From Actinomycetota bacterium (GTDB lineage Bacteria > Actinomycetota > Acidimicrobiia > IMCC26256 > VFJJ01), in contig VFJJ01000064.1 in the NCBI GenBank assembly GCA_009886115.1, positions 1 to 50,785 of the forward strand: a stretch of 50,785 bases of DNA, written 5' to 3'. The notes beneath the pieces are model-generated. The model made no database searches. It was not told the origin of the DNA and saw nothing but the letters and a program-made list of their open reading frames with translations. Position 1 is the stretch's first letter; each line of letters begins with the position of its first letter. The translations under genes were made by a program, and so were the position numbers. Positions 38,123 through 45,957 of this stretch are shown here, one piece after another.

Positions 38123-38626
38123 ATGAGCGACGAAGAGCACGAGAATGCGGGCGGGATCTACGTCGGGGAGCGTCTCCGAGCGATCCGTCGGCAGAAGCGC
38201 CTGTCGTTGCAAGATGTCGAGGCGATGTCCGGTCAGGAGTTCAAGGCTTCGGTCCTCGGAGCCTACGAACGTGGCGAGCGTGCCATCTCGGTCCCGCGGC
38301 TGCTCCGGCTGGCCCACGTCTACGGTGTCCCGGCCGAGCAACTGCTCCCGCGAGCTGAAGACATCGACCTCACCGAGCCCCGTCGCATCGACCTCAGCCA
38401 GGGCTTCACCCTCGACCTCGTTCGTTTGCGCGAGGCCGATGGCGACGAGGTCCGTTTCATCGCCCGCTACGTCGACCGCGTGGCGCTCGCCCGGCAGGAC
38501 TTCAACGGGCGGGTCATGACGATCCGTTCCGACGATCTCCGGATCCTGGCCTGGGCCCTGGGTTCGAGTCCCGAGGAGCTGGCGAACCGCCTCGACACCT
38601 TGGGCCTTCGAGCGATGGCGGTGTGA
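38123..38626 (+). CDS. BldD-like transcriptional regulator with c-di-GMP-binding signature
   Basis: 167 residues; ATG 38123 has GAGGTGG just upstream. The N-terminal helix-turn-helix (about 14-75) reads 'VGERLRAIRRQKRLSLQDVE' then 'ASVLGAYERGERAISVPRL' and 'YGVPAEQLLP', the BldD DNA-binding domain. The C-terminal domain has R124-Q-D126, eight residues, then R135-S-D-D138, an exact match to the RxD-x8-RxxD cyclic-di-GMP signature of Streptomyces BldD. In Streptomyces it represses developmental genes when tetrameric c-di-GMP dimerises it. The next gene overlaps its stop (GTGA), so it is co-transcribed with mtaB. Confidence 0.88.
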   Translation: MSDEEHENAGGIYVGERLRAIRRQKRLSLQDVEAMSGQEFKASVLGAYERGERAISVPRLLRLAHVYGVPAEQLLPRAEDIDLTEPRRIDLSQGFTLDLVRLREADGDEVRFIARYVDRVALARQDFNGRVMTIRSDDLRILAWALGSSPEELANRLDTLGLRAMAV

Positions 38627-40038
38627 CGGCTCGCTCCGTCGCGTTGCACACGCTCGGATGTCGGCTCAACCAGGCCGAGTCCGAGGAGATCCTCGACGCC
38701 TTGGCACGCCAGGGCTTCCAGATCGCCGGTCGTCCCGGCCCCGACGGCGTCGCTCCCGCCGACGTCGTCGTGGTCAACACCTGCACCGTCACCCGTGAGT
38801 CGACCCGTTCGTCGCGTCAGCTCATCAACCGGGCGGTTCGACAGCATCCCGACGCCACCGTGGTGGTCACCGGGTGCTACGCCGTGGCCGAGCCTGCGGC
38901 CGTGGCGGCCATCCCGGGGGTCGATCTCGTCGTCGCCAACAAGGACAAGGCGATCCTGGCCGAGCGCCTCGCCGGGCTCGTGTCGTCGCCCATCGACGGG
39001 GAGCCGGTCGTGCTGGCTCCCCGTCGCGCCGAGGCTCGTACCTCGCTCAAGGTCCAGACCGGCTGCGACGAGGCCTGCACGTTCTGCATCGTGCCGGCCA
39101 CCCGCGGCGGCCTCGACTCGGTCGACGCCGATGAGATCGTCGCCCGGGCCGGCGACCTGGTGGCTCGAGGGGCCGGCGAGATCGTCGTCACCGGCGTGCA
39201 CCTCGCCCGCTACGGCGCCGACCAGGGCTCGTCCTGTGCCACGGGTGCCTCGGGTTCCCGCGGGCCGTTGGCTGAGCTGCTCGAGCGCCTGCTCGCCGTC
39301 GACGGGATCGTGCGGGTCCGGCTCTCGTCGATCGAGGCCGCGCATCTCCCCGATGCCGTCATCGACCTGATGCGCGACGAGCCCCGCCTGGCGCCGCACC
39401 TGCATCTCCCGTTGCAGTCGGGCAGCCCCGCGGTCTTCGCTCGCATGCGTCGTCCGGGTTCGCTCGATCGCCACGTCGCCGTGGCCGAGCGGGCCCTGAG
39501 CGAGGTTCCGGGGCTGGCGCTCACGACCGACGTGCTCGTGGGCTTCCCGGGCGAGACCGACGCCGAGTTTGCCGAGACGGTCGCCCTGATCGAGCGCCTC
39601 CGGTACGCCAAGCTCCACGTCTTCCGGTTCTCGGGACGCGACGGCACTCCGGCGTCGACCATGGACGGCCAGGTCCCCGACGCCGTGGTCAGGCGACGGG
39701 CTGCTGCGCTGCGGCTTCTCGGCGACCGGATGCGCCTCGAGTTCGTGGCCGACCAGTGTCGACGCGGCCCCCTCGAGGTGCTCGTCGAGGAGGCCCGACC
39801 GGGTCCTACCGCGCCCACGCTGCGCGGAACGACCGGGAACTTCGTGCGGGTCGACGCACCGGGCCCCGCCGGGTTGATCGGACGGCTCGTGCGGGTCGTG
39901 GCTGAGGAGGCGACGATCACCGCCGACGGGGTGGCCGGCGTGCTGGTCGATCATCCCGGCGACGACCGGTCACAGCGAGAATTCGCGGAGCTGCTCGACA
40001 TGAGCCGTCCCGGCGTCGAATACGCTGGGCCTCGATGA
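38623..40038 (+). CDS. mtaB: tRNA methylthiotransferase, MtaB-like
   Basis: 471 residues from GTG 38623. The UPF0004 domain opens 'VALHTLGCRLNQAESEEIL', with 'VVNTCTVT' and 'VVTGCYA' carrying cluster cysteines. The radical SAM motif is 'GCDEACTFCIVPATRG' (C-x3-C-x2-C). 'LPLQSGSPAVFARMRR' and a C-terminal TRAM region follow. 'LGCRLNQAES' is closer to MtaB (ms2t6A37 of tRNA) than to MiaB or RimO. It overlaps its neighbours on both sides by four bases. Confidence 0.9.
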   Translation: MTARSVALHTLGCRLNQAESEEILDALARQGFQIAGRPGPDGVAPADVVVVNTCTVTRESTRSSRQLINRAVRQHPDATVVVTGCYAVAEPAAVAAIPGVDLVVANKDKAILAERLAGLVSSPIDGEPVVLAPRRAEARTSLKVQTGCDEACTFCIVPATRGGLDSVDADEIVARAGDLVARGAGEIVVTGVHLARYGADQGSSCATGASGSRGPLAELLERLLAVDGIVRVRLSSIEAAHLPDAVIDLMRDEPRLAPHLHLPLQSGSPAVFARMRRPGSLDRHVAVAERALSEVPGLALTTDVLVGFPGETDAEFAETVALIERLRYAKLHVFRFSGRDGTPASTMDGQVPDAVVRRRAAALRLLGDRMRLEFVADQCRRGPLEVLVEEARPGPTAPTLRGTTGNFVRVDAPGPAGLIGRLVRVVAEEATITADGVAGVLVDHPGDDRSQREFAELLDMSRPGVEYAGPR

Positions 40039-40418
40039 GCGCACCGGGCCAGAACGGATCACCCTGCCTGTTCTGTCGGATCGTGGCGGGAGAGATCGCA
40101 TCCGAACGGGTTCACGAGACCCCGACCACGTTGGCCTTCCGAGACGTGAACCCGCAGGCGCCGGTGCACGTGTTGGTGATCCCCAAGGTGCACGTGGCCC
40201 ATGCGCACGCGCTCGGCGACGACTCGGATGGACTCGTCGGCGAGCTGTTCGCGTCGATTCGTCAGGTCGCGTCGCTCGAGGGTCTGGCTGGGGCCGACGG
40301 GGTGGGGGAGCCTGGGTACCGGGTCGTCGCCAACGTGGGTACCAACGGCGGGATGAGCGTGCCCCATCTCCACTTCCATGTGCTCGGCGCCAGGAGGCTG
40401 CTATGGCCGCCGGGCTAG
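40035..40418 (+). CDS. HIT-family nucleotide-binding protein
   Basis: 127 residues; ATG overlaps the mtaB stop. 'CLFCRIVAGEIASERVHE' is the zinc/entry part and 'HLHFHVLGAR' the catalytic histidine triad. This is the HINT branch, which hydrolyses nucleoside phosphoramidates and AMP-linked compounds. The 3' end overlaps the phoH start by 16 bases, suggesting coupled translation. It is normally found next to phoH-ybeY in actinobacteria. Confidence 0.93.
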   Translation: MSAPGQNGSPCLFCRIVAGEIASERVHETPTTLAFRDVNPQAPVHVLVIPKVHVAHAHALGDDSDGLVGELFASIRQVASLEGLAGADGVGEPGYRVVANVGTNGGMSVPHLHFHVLGARRLLWPPG

Positions 40419-41452
40419 ACGGTCCATCAGCCACCTTGAGCGTGCCGACGCTTCCCGCCGATCTCCCGCCCTCGTCGGTGACGATGATCGTGCCCGGGAA
40501 CCACTTGATGCTCGGGCTGCTGGGGCAGGGCGACGAGTTGCTGCGCGTTGTCGAGTCGGCCTTCCCGGTCCGCATCCTGGTGCGGGGCAACGAGATCACC
40601 ATCAGTGGTCACCTGGCCGACACCGAGCAGGTCGGCCATCTCTTCCAGGAGTTCGTCACGTTGCTGGAGCAGGGCCAGACGCTCGACACGGAGGTCGTGC
40701 GCCGCTCGATCGTCATGGTCAGAGACAACGACCGGCCGAGCCAGGTGCTCGGTGAGGCGGTGGTGCGGGGGCGCAAGACCGTCCGCCCCAAGACCGCGGG
40801 CCAGAAGCGCTACGTCGAGGCCATCCGGGCGAACATCGTCACGTTCGGCATCGGGCCGGCGGGCACGGGCAAGACCTACCTGGCGGTCGCGCTCGCCGTC
40901 CAGGCGCTGCAGAACAAGGAATACAACCGGATCGTGCTCACCCGCCCGGCCGTCGAGGCCGGCGAGCGCCTCGGGTTCCTGCCCGGCGACTTGCTGGCCA
41001 AGGTCGACCCGTACCTGCGCCCGCTCTACGACGCCATGTTCGACATGGTGGGGCCCGAGGTCGGGCAGCGCCTCCTCGAGAAAGGGACCATCGAGGTGGC
41101 CCCGCTCGCCTACATGCGGGGGCGCACGCTCAACGACTCGTTCATCATCCTCGACGAGGCCCAGAACACCACGGCCGAGCAGATGAAGATGTTCCTCACC
41201 CGGCTGGGCTTCGGCTCGAAGGTCGTCGTCACCGGCGACACGTCGCAGATCGACCTGGCCGACGGGCGAGGCCGCTCCGGCCTGCTCCACGTGCGCAAGG
41301 TGCTCGGCCCGATCGACGGGGTCGCGTTCGTCGAGCTCGACAGCCGCGACATCGTGCGCCATCGGATCGTGCAGGACATCGTGAACGCGTACGACCGTTT
41401 CGAGCTGGCCAAGAGCCAGGCCGAGGCCGCCGAGCAGGCGCGGCCCCGATGA
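40403..41452 (+). CDS. phoH: PhoH-like ATPase
   Basis: 349 residues. An N-terminal KH-like part ('FPVRILVRGNEITISG') is followed by the P-loop domain with Walker A 'GPAGTGKT' and Walker B 'FIILDEAQNT', plus 'RPAVEAGERLGFLPGDL' and 'VVTGDTSQIDL'. This is the YbeZ/PhoH type found beside ybeY, linked to rRNA maturation and RNA quality control. The start at 40403 lies within the HIT gene. Confidence 0.94.
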   Translation: MAAGLDGPSATLSVPTLPADLPPSSVTMIVPGNHLMLGLLGQGDELLRVVESAFPVRILVRGNEITISGHLADTEQVGHLFQEFVTLLEQGQTLDTEVVRRSIVMVRDNDRPSQVLGEAVVRGRKTVRPKTAGQKRYVEAIRANIVTFGIGPAGTGKTYLAVALAVQALQNKEYNRIVLTRPAVEAGERLGFLPGDLLAKVDPYLRPLYDAMFDMVGPEVGQRLLEKGTIEVAPLAYMRGRTLNDSFIILDEAQNTTAEQMKMFLTRLGFGSKVVVTGDTSQIDLADGRGRSGLLHVRKVLGPIDGVAFVELDSRDIVRHRIVQDIVNAYDRFELAKSQAEAAEQARPR

Positions 41453-42210
41453 GCGACGGGCGTTCGAGCGGGCCGGCCCGCCCCACGGGGCCGGCAGCCG
41501 CCGGCGGTCCGGTCGGTCCCGCGGGCCCGATGGGGCCCATGGGCCTGATGGCCCCGATCGGCTCGACGATCGACGGCGTCGAGGTGTTCCTGGCCGACGA
41601 GCAGTCCGACGTCGCTGTCGACCCGATGCGCTGGGGCACGCTCGCCCGAGCGGTGCTCGAGGCCGAGCTCTCGCCCACCGTGTTGTCGAATTCCCAGGTT
41701 TCGGTGATGTTCGTCGACGAGCTCACCATCGCCGATCTCAATGCCCGGTTCCTCGACGGTGAGGGCCCCACCGACGTGCTCTCGTTCCCGATCGACGACG
41801 ATCTGGTCGAGCGGGGCCGTCAGCCCGACCAGGGCGGGCGCGGACCGGGTGGGCCGCCGCCATCGCCCGACATCCCGATCCTGCTCGGCGACGTGGTCCT
41901 GTGCCCTTCGGTTGCGCTGCGCCAGGCGCAGGAGCGGGCGGTGAGCCTCGACGAGGAGCTGGCCCTGCTCGTCGTGCACGGCGTGCTCCACCTCCTCAAG
42001 TACGACCATGAGGAGGACGTCGAGCGCGTCCAGATGGAGCAGCGCCAGCAGTGGCACCTCGATCGTTGGCGGGTCTTCGACGGTGCCGAAGCGGCCGACG
42101 GTGCCGAAGCGGCCGATGAGCCCGGAGTGGTCGAAACTGCTGGCGCCGTCGACGGGCCCGAGCCGGCGTCCGTTCACGGCGAGCCCGGGCCCGAACGCGG
42201 GGTCGGCTGA
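41449..42210 (+). CDS. ybeY: endoribonuclease YbeY
   Basis: 253 residues; ATG 41449 overlaps the phoH stop (ATGA). The zinc site H-x3-H-x5-H is seen in 'HGVLHLLKYDHEED', and 'LNARFLDGEGPTDVLSFP' is diagnostic. It acts in 16S rRNA 3'-end maturation and 70S quality control. It is much longer than the usual 150-170 residues because of additions at both ends. The first 37 residues are a collagen-like Gly-Pro-x run ('GPVGPAGPMGPMG'). The last 50 are acidic Ala/Gly/Glu repeats including two copies of 'GAEAAD'. Internal ATG codons near 41530 could be the real start. Confidence 0.93.
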   Translation: MSDGRSSGPARPTGPAAAGGPVGPAGPMGPMGLMAPIGSTIDGVEVFLADEQSDVAVDPMRWGTLARAVLEAELSPTVLSNSQVSVMFVDELTIADLNARFLDGEGPTDVLSFPIDDDLVERGRQPDQGGRGPGGPPPSPDIPILLGDVVLCPSVALRQAQERAVSLDEELALLVVHGVLHLLKYDHEEDVERVQMEQRQQWHLDRWRVFDGAEAADGAEAADEPGVVETAGAVDGPEPASVHGEPGPERGVG

Positions 42211-42213
42211 GCC

Positions 42214-43488
42214 GTGGAGCCTGCCGATCTCCTGGTGATCTCGGCCGTGGCCGTGGCGTTGCTCGCCTCGGCCGTCCTGGCGATGGCAGCAACCGTCTTG
42301 CGCGAGGCCAGCCGCGCCCGGGCCATGGCCATGGAAGCCGAGGGCCGTCGGGGCGCGCGCCGCCTCGTCTCGCTGCTCGAGCACCCCGGTCGCCCCATCG
42401 CGTCGGTGCACCTCCTGTGGTGGGCGACGATCGTCGGGACGGGTGGCCTCGCCGCCGCCTTCGGTGAGCGTCACGGAGGCGGTTGGGTGGCGGTCATCGC
42501 CGTGGCGATCGCCGTCGTGGCCCAGTACGTGCTCGGCGCGGTTGTGCCGGCCACGCTGGCCGAGCGCTCCCTCGAGGTCGTCGCGCTGCGCCTGGCGCCG
42601 ATCGTCCACGGCGTGGTGCGGTTCCTGCCCGTGCGGATCGTCAGCCGGATGCTGTCGCTCACGGCTGCCGCCGTCCTGGGCCGGCGGGGGCTCTCGGGCG
42701 GGGCATTCGACCAGGGCGACACGCCCGACACCGACCGTGACGAGATCGGCGATCACACCGCAGAGGTCGCCGAGGAACGGTTGCTGCACTCGGTCACCGA
42801 GTTCGGCGACACCGTTGTGCACGAGGCCATGGTTCCCCGCACCGACATGGACGCGCTCCCCGTCGATCGCACCGTGAGCGAGGCCCTCGATCTCGTGATC
42901 GACGCGGGGTATTCCCGGATGCCGTGCTTCGAGGGGACCCTCGACCGGATCGTGGGCATCGTGCACCTGAAGGATCTCGTGGTGGCTGCGCGCGATGCAC
43001 GCGGCGACGATCCCGTCCTCACCGTGGCGCGCCCGGCGTTCTTCGTGCCCGAGACCAAGCGCGTCGCCGAGCTGCTCGGCGAGATGCGCACCCGCAAGCA
43101 GCACATGGCCGTCGCCGTCGACGAGCACGGTGGCATTGCCGGGCTCATCACCCTCGAGGACGTGCTCGAGGAGCTCGTGGGCGAGATCGCCGACGAGTAC
43201 GACGACCACGAGACCTTCGTCGAGGTGATCGCCGACGGACGCTGGTCGATCGCCGGCCGGACCACCATCGACGAGGTCAACGACGCCCTGGGCCTCGACC
43301 TCCCCGACGACGAGTGGGACACCATCGGCGGATTCGTGCTGCACCTGGCCGGGGAGGTCCCCCGCGTAGGCGACGCCGAGGTCTACGAGAAGCTGCGCTT
43401 CCAGGTCGACCGCATGCAGGGCCGACGGATCGAGCGCATCATCCTCACCCGGCTCGAACCGGCGATCGAGACCGCCGACCGTGGCTGA
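42214..43488 (+). CDS. CNNM/CorC-type membrane protein with CBS domains
   Basis: 424 residues from GTG 42214, 3 bases after ybeY. A transmembrane DUF21-like part covers about the first 165 residues. A CBS pair follows ('VPRTDMDALPVDRTVSEALDLV' and 'MAVAVDEHGGIAGLITLEDVLEELVGEI'), then the small CorC/HlyC domain ('WSIAGRTTIDEVNDALGLDLPD'). The family transports Mg or Co or acts as hemolysin-like proteins. Substrate cannot be told. It is the standard gene between ybeY and era, and it overlaps era by 8 bases. Confidence 0.92.
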   Translation: MEPADLLVISAVAVALLASAVLAMAATVLREASRARAMAMEAEGRRGARRLVSLLEHPGRPIASVHLLWWATIVGTGGLAAAFGERHGGGWVAVIAVAIAVVAQYVLGAVVPATLAERSLEVVALRLAPIVHGVVRFLPVRIVSRMLSLTAAAVLGRRGLSGGAFDQGDTPDTDRDEIGDHTAEVAEERLLHSVTEFGDTVVHEAMVPRTDMDALPVDRTVSEALDLVIDAGYSRMPCFEGTLDRIVGIVHLKDLVVAARDARGDDPVLTVARPAFFVPETKRVAELLGEMRTRKQHMAVAVDEHGGIAGLITLEDVLEELVGEIADEYDDHETFVEVIADGRWSIAGRTTIDEVNDALGLDLPDDEWDTIGGFVLHLAGEVPRVGDAEVYEKLRFQVDRMQGRRIERIILTRLEPAIETADRG

Positions 43489-44413
43489 GGTGGGGGCGGT
43501 TCCCGTGGGCATCCAGGGCGACGGGTCGGGCTTCCGCTCGGGGTTCGTGGCGCTCGTCGGCCGGCCCAACGTGGGCAAGTCGAGCCTGGTGAACCGGATC
43601 GTCGGCTCGAAGGTGGCGATCGTCTCCGACCGGCCGCAGACCACCCGCAACCAGATCCGCGGCGTGCTGACCACGGCTGACGCGCAGGTGGTGTTCCTCG
43701 ACACCCCGGGGATCCACAAGCCCCGCACCACCTTGGGCGAGCGCACCAACCGCACCTCGTACGACGCCCTGGACCAGGTCGACCTGGTGTGCCTGCTCGT
43801 CGAGGGCAACGCCCCGATCGGCACGGGCGACGAGTTCATCGCCGGAGCGCTCTCGGCGGTGGCGCCCGAGCGTCGCCTGCTGGTCGTCAACAAGTGCGAC
43901 GGCCTCAAGCCCGAGGTCGTCCTGGGCTGCCTCTCGGCCGCGGCCGACAAGCTGGGCGACTTCGCGGCGTTCGTTCCGATCTCGGCGCGCACCGGCGCCG
44001 GGGTCGACACGCTCGTGTCCGAGCTCGTCCGTCGGCTCGAGCCCGGACCCCAGTACTACCCCGACGGCATGATCACCGACCAGCCCGAGGCCTTCCTCGC
44101 CGCCGAGATCGTGCGCGAGAAGCTTCTGGCGGTCACCCACGACGAGGTGCCGCATTCGATCGTCGTGAGTGTCGACGACATCGAGGAGCACGACGACGGT
44201 TCGCTCGGCATGCGGGTCGTCATCCGGGTCGAGCGCCAGTCGCAGAAGGGGATCGTGATCGGCAAGGGGGGAGCGGTGCTCAAGCAGGTGGGCATCAGCG
44301 CCCGTCAGGAGCTCTCGGGCCTGCTCGGGGTCGAGGTGCACCTCGACACGGTGGTGAAGGTCGAGAAGAACTGGCAACGCCGCCCGCTGGTCCTCGATCG
44401 GCTGGGGTTGTGA
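43481..44413 (+). CDS. era: ribosome-assembly GTPase Era
   Basis: 310 residues from GTG 43481. G1 is 'GRPNVGKSSL', G2 'QTTRNQIRG', G3 'DTPGIHKP' and G4 'NKCDG', followed by the KH domain with 'VIGKGGAVLKQVG'. Era binds the 3' end of 16S rRNA and helps 30S maturation together with YbeY, encoded one gene upstream. It has a typical length. Confidence 0.97.
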   Translation: MAEVGAVPVGIQGDGSGFRSGFVALVGRPNVGKSSLVNRIVGSKVAIVSDRPQTTRNQIRGVLTTADAQVVFLDTPGIHKPRTTLGERTNRTSYDALDQVDLVCLLVEGNAPIGTGDEFIAGALSAVAPERRLLVVNKCDGLKPEVVLGCLSAAADKLGDFAAFVPISARTGAGVDTLVSELVRRLEPGPQYYPDGMITDQPEAFLAAEIVREKLLAVTHDEVPHSIVVSVDDIEEHDDGSLGMRVVIRVERQSQKGIVIGKGGAVLKQVGISARQELSGLLGVEVHLDTVVKVEKNWQRRPLVLDRLGL

Positions 44414-44659
44414 GCGTCGGTTCTCGAGAGTTCGACAGATCGACAGAGTTGCTCGGAAGCCGGGGATCACCGGTAGCATGCGGCCGCTTCGGCAGTGCGT
44501 TCTATGCCGGCTTGTGAACGGATGCACGAGCAATACCACGGGAGCGTTTCGTCCGGGATTAGCGTGGGCGAACGCTGAATCCGTGGGGTTCGAGGTTCCC
44601 AGGGAGCTCAAGGCGTGTCGGGCCGGCCCGGCCGATCCGACCGACGAACGAGGGGGCAG
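44414..44659. other. 246-base leader region before the cta operon
   Basis: It contains a possible promoter (TTGCTC at 44449-44454 and TAGCAT at 44474-44479, spacing 19, longer than ideal) and a 51-base imperfect hairpin (44536-44586). No gene is seen. An in-frame GTG at 44615 would extend CtaC but lacks a ribosome-binding site. Confidence 0.45.
44536..44586 (+). promoter_or_regulatory. hairpin in the ctaC leader
   Basis: CCACGG/CCGTGG (6 bp) encloses AGCGTT(T)CG/CGAACGCT (8 bp with one bulged T) around a 17-base loop. Two nested paired blocks with internal unpaired bases are the shape of a structured leader rather than a terminator. Confidence 0.4.
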
Positions 44660-45844
44660 GTGAGAACAGCTCGCGAAGAGCGCCGGAGCGCATCGAAGCC
44701 CGGTGCCCGACTCCGTTCGAGCGTTCCGTCGGGACCGGTATCGGTGTCGGGACCGGCATCCGCATCGGCAGCCGCACCGGGTTCGTCAGCGCGGCGGCAC
44801 CGGCGCTGGTCGATCCCCACCGTCGGTGCGCTGCTCGTGCTCCTCGCTGGCTGCAGCTCGAACGACAACGGTCAGAACACGCTGAAGCCCAAGGGCAAGT
44901 ACGCCGAGACGGCCGACAACATCTGGGAGCTGGCCTTCTGGATCGCCGCCGTCATCGGCGTGCTCGTGTTCCTGGTGCTCATCGTGGCGATGATCAAGTT
45001 CCGGCACCGGCCCGGCAACGAGAACCCCAAGCAGGTCCACGGCAACACCGCCATGGAGATCGGCTGGACCATCGCTCCGGCCATCCTGCTGGCGATCCTG
45101 GCCGTCCCCTCGGTGAAATCCATCTTCGAGCTGGCCGACGACCCGGCCTCGAACGCCGTGCACGTCAAGGTGGTCGGGCACCAGTACTGGTGGGAGTACC
45201 AGTACCTCGACTCCGAACCCACCGACGACCACACGCCCGAGGTGCTCTTCGCCACGGCCAACGAGCTCGTGATCCCCACCGAGCGCGACGTGGCGCTCTA
45301 CGTCACCTCGATCGACGTCATCCACTCGTTCTGGATCCCGTCGCTCGCCGGCAAGCAGGACGCCGTTCCCGGCCGCGAGGTCCGGATGCTCATGGCGGCC
45401 GACGAGCCCGGTCGCTACCTCGGCCAGTGCGCCGAGCTGTGCGGCCTCTCTCACGCGAACATGCGCGCCGTCGCCATCGCCTACGACGAGGCCGGGTACC
45501 AGGCCTGGGTCGAGGCCCAGATGGCCCCGCCGGTGGCGCCCACCGGTCTGGCCCTCGAGGGCGAGGCGGTCTTCGCCGAGCTCGGCTGCGCCGGCTGTCA
45601 CGCCGCGGCGGGATTCGACGGCGAGCGCCTCGGTCCCAACCTCACCCACGTGGCCAGCCGCGACCTCTACGCCGGAGCCATCTTCGACTTCGCCTGGGGC
45701 ACGCCCGAGGGCGCCGCCCAGCTCCAAGCCTGGATCGCCAACGCACCCGGCGAGAAGCCCGGCGCCACCATGCGCGACTACGCGGGCACGCTCACCGGCC
45801 AGCAACTCGACGCCCTCGTCGCCTACCTGGAGTCGCGCACGTGA
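44660..45844 (+). CDS. ctaC: cytochrome c oxidase subunit II with fused cytochrome c domain
   Basis: 394 residues from GTG 44660, with a G-rich Shine-Dalgarno just before it. An N-terminal basic region and lipobox L-A-G-C65 suggest a lipoprotein. Two membrane segments (about 90-112 and 130-150) follow, then the copper-A domain ('HQYWWEYQY'; C257, C261, H265, M268 in 'CAELCGLSHANM') and a C-terminal cytochrome c domain with heme motif CAGCH (310-314). This is the caa3-type layout, in which the fused cytochrome replaces a soluble electron donor. First gene of the cta operon. Confidence 0.95.
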   Translation: MRTAREERRSASKPGARLRSSVPSGPVSVSGPASASAAAPGSSARRHRRWSIPTVGALLVLLAGCSSNDNGQNTLKPKGKYAETADNIWELAFWIAAVIGVLVFLVLIVAMIKFRHRPGNENPKQVHGNTAMEIGWTIAPAILLAILAVPSVKSIFELADDPASNAVHVKVVGHQYWWEYQYLDSEPTDDHTPEVLFATANELVIPTERDVALYVTSIDVIHSFWIPSLAGKQDAVPGREVRMLMAADEPGRYLGQCAELCGLSHANMRAVAIAYDEAGYQAWVEAQMAPPVAPTGLALEGEAVFAELGCAGCHAAAGFDGERLGPNLTHVASRDLYAGAIFDFAWGTPEGAAQLQAWIANAPGEKPGATMRDYAGTLTGQQLDALVAYLESRT

Positions 45845-45957
45845 TCCGCCGGTCCCCACTCTCTCCGAGTCTCCCCATGAACCAGCAGCACCAGCACCGG
45901 CTGCACGGGACGACGATCGAGTCCGAGACCACGACCGAGAACGAGGGAGTGCGCTGA
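45841..45957 (+). CDS. possible 38-residue coupled peptide between ctaC and ctaD
   Basis: GTG 45841 overlaps the ctaC stop (GTGA), and its own stop TGA overlaps the ctaD ATG, so it fits both junctions exactly. From an internal ATG (45877) it would be 26 residues, 'MNQQHQHRLHGTTIESETTT' and six more. It is polar, Thr/Glu/Gln-rich, with no membrane segment. It may only be a translational bridge. Confidence 0.35.
   Translation: MIRRSPLSPSLPMNQQHQHRLHGTTIESETTTENEGVR

Noticed and set aside
41110-44010. 966-codon minus-strand open frame opposite phoH, ybeY, the CBS gene and era
   Set aside because: It runs antisense through four well-conserved genes and is rich in His/Arg/Gln, as antisense translations are.
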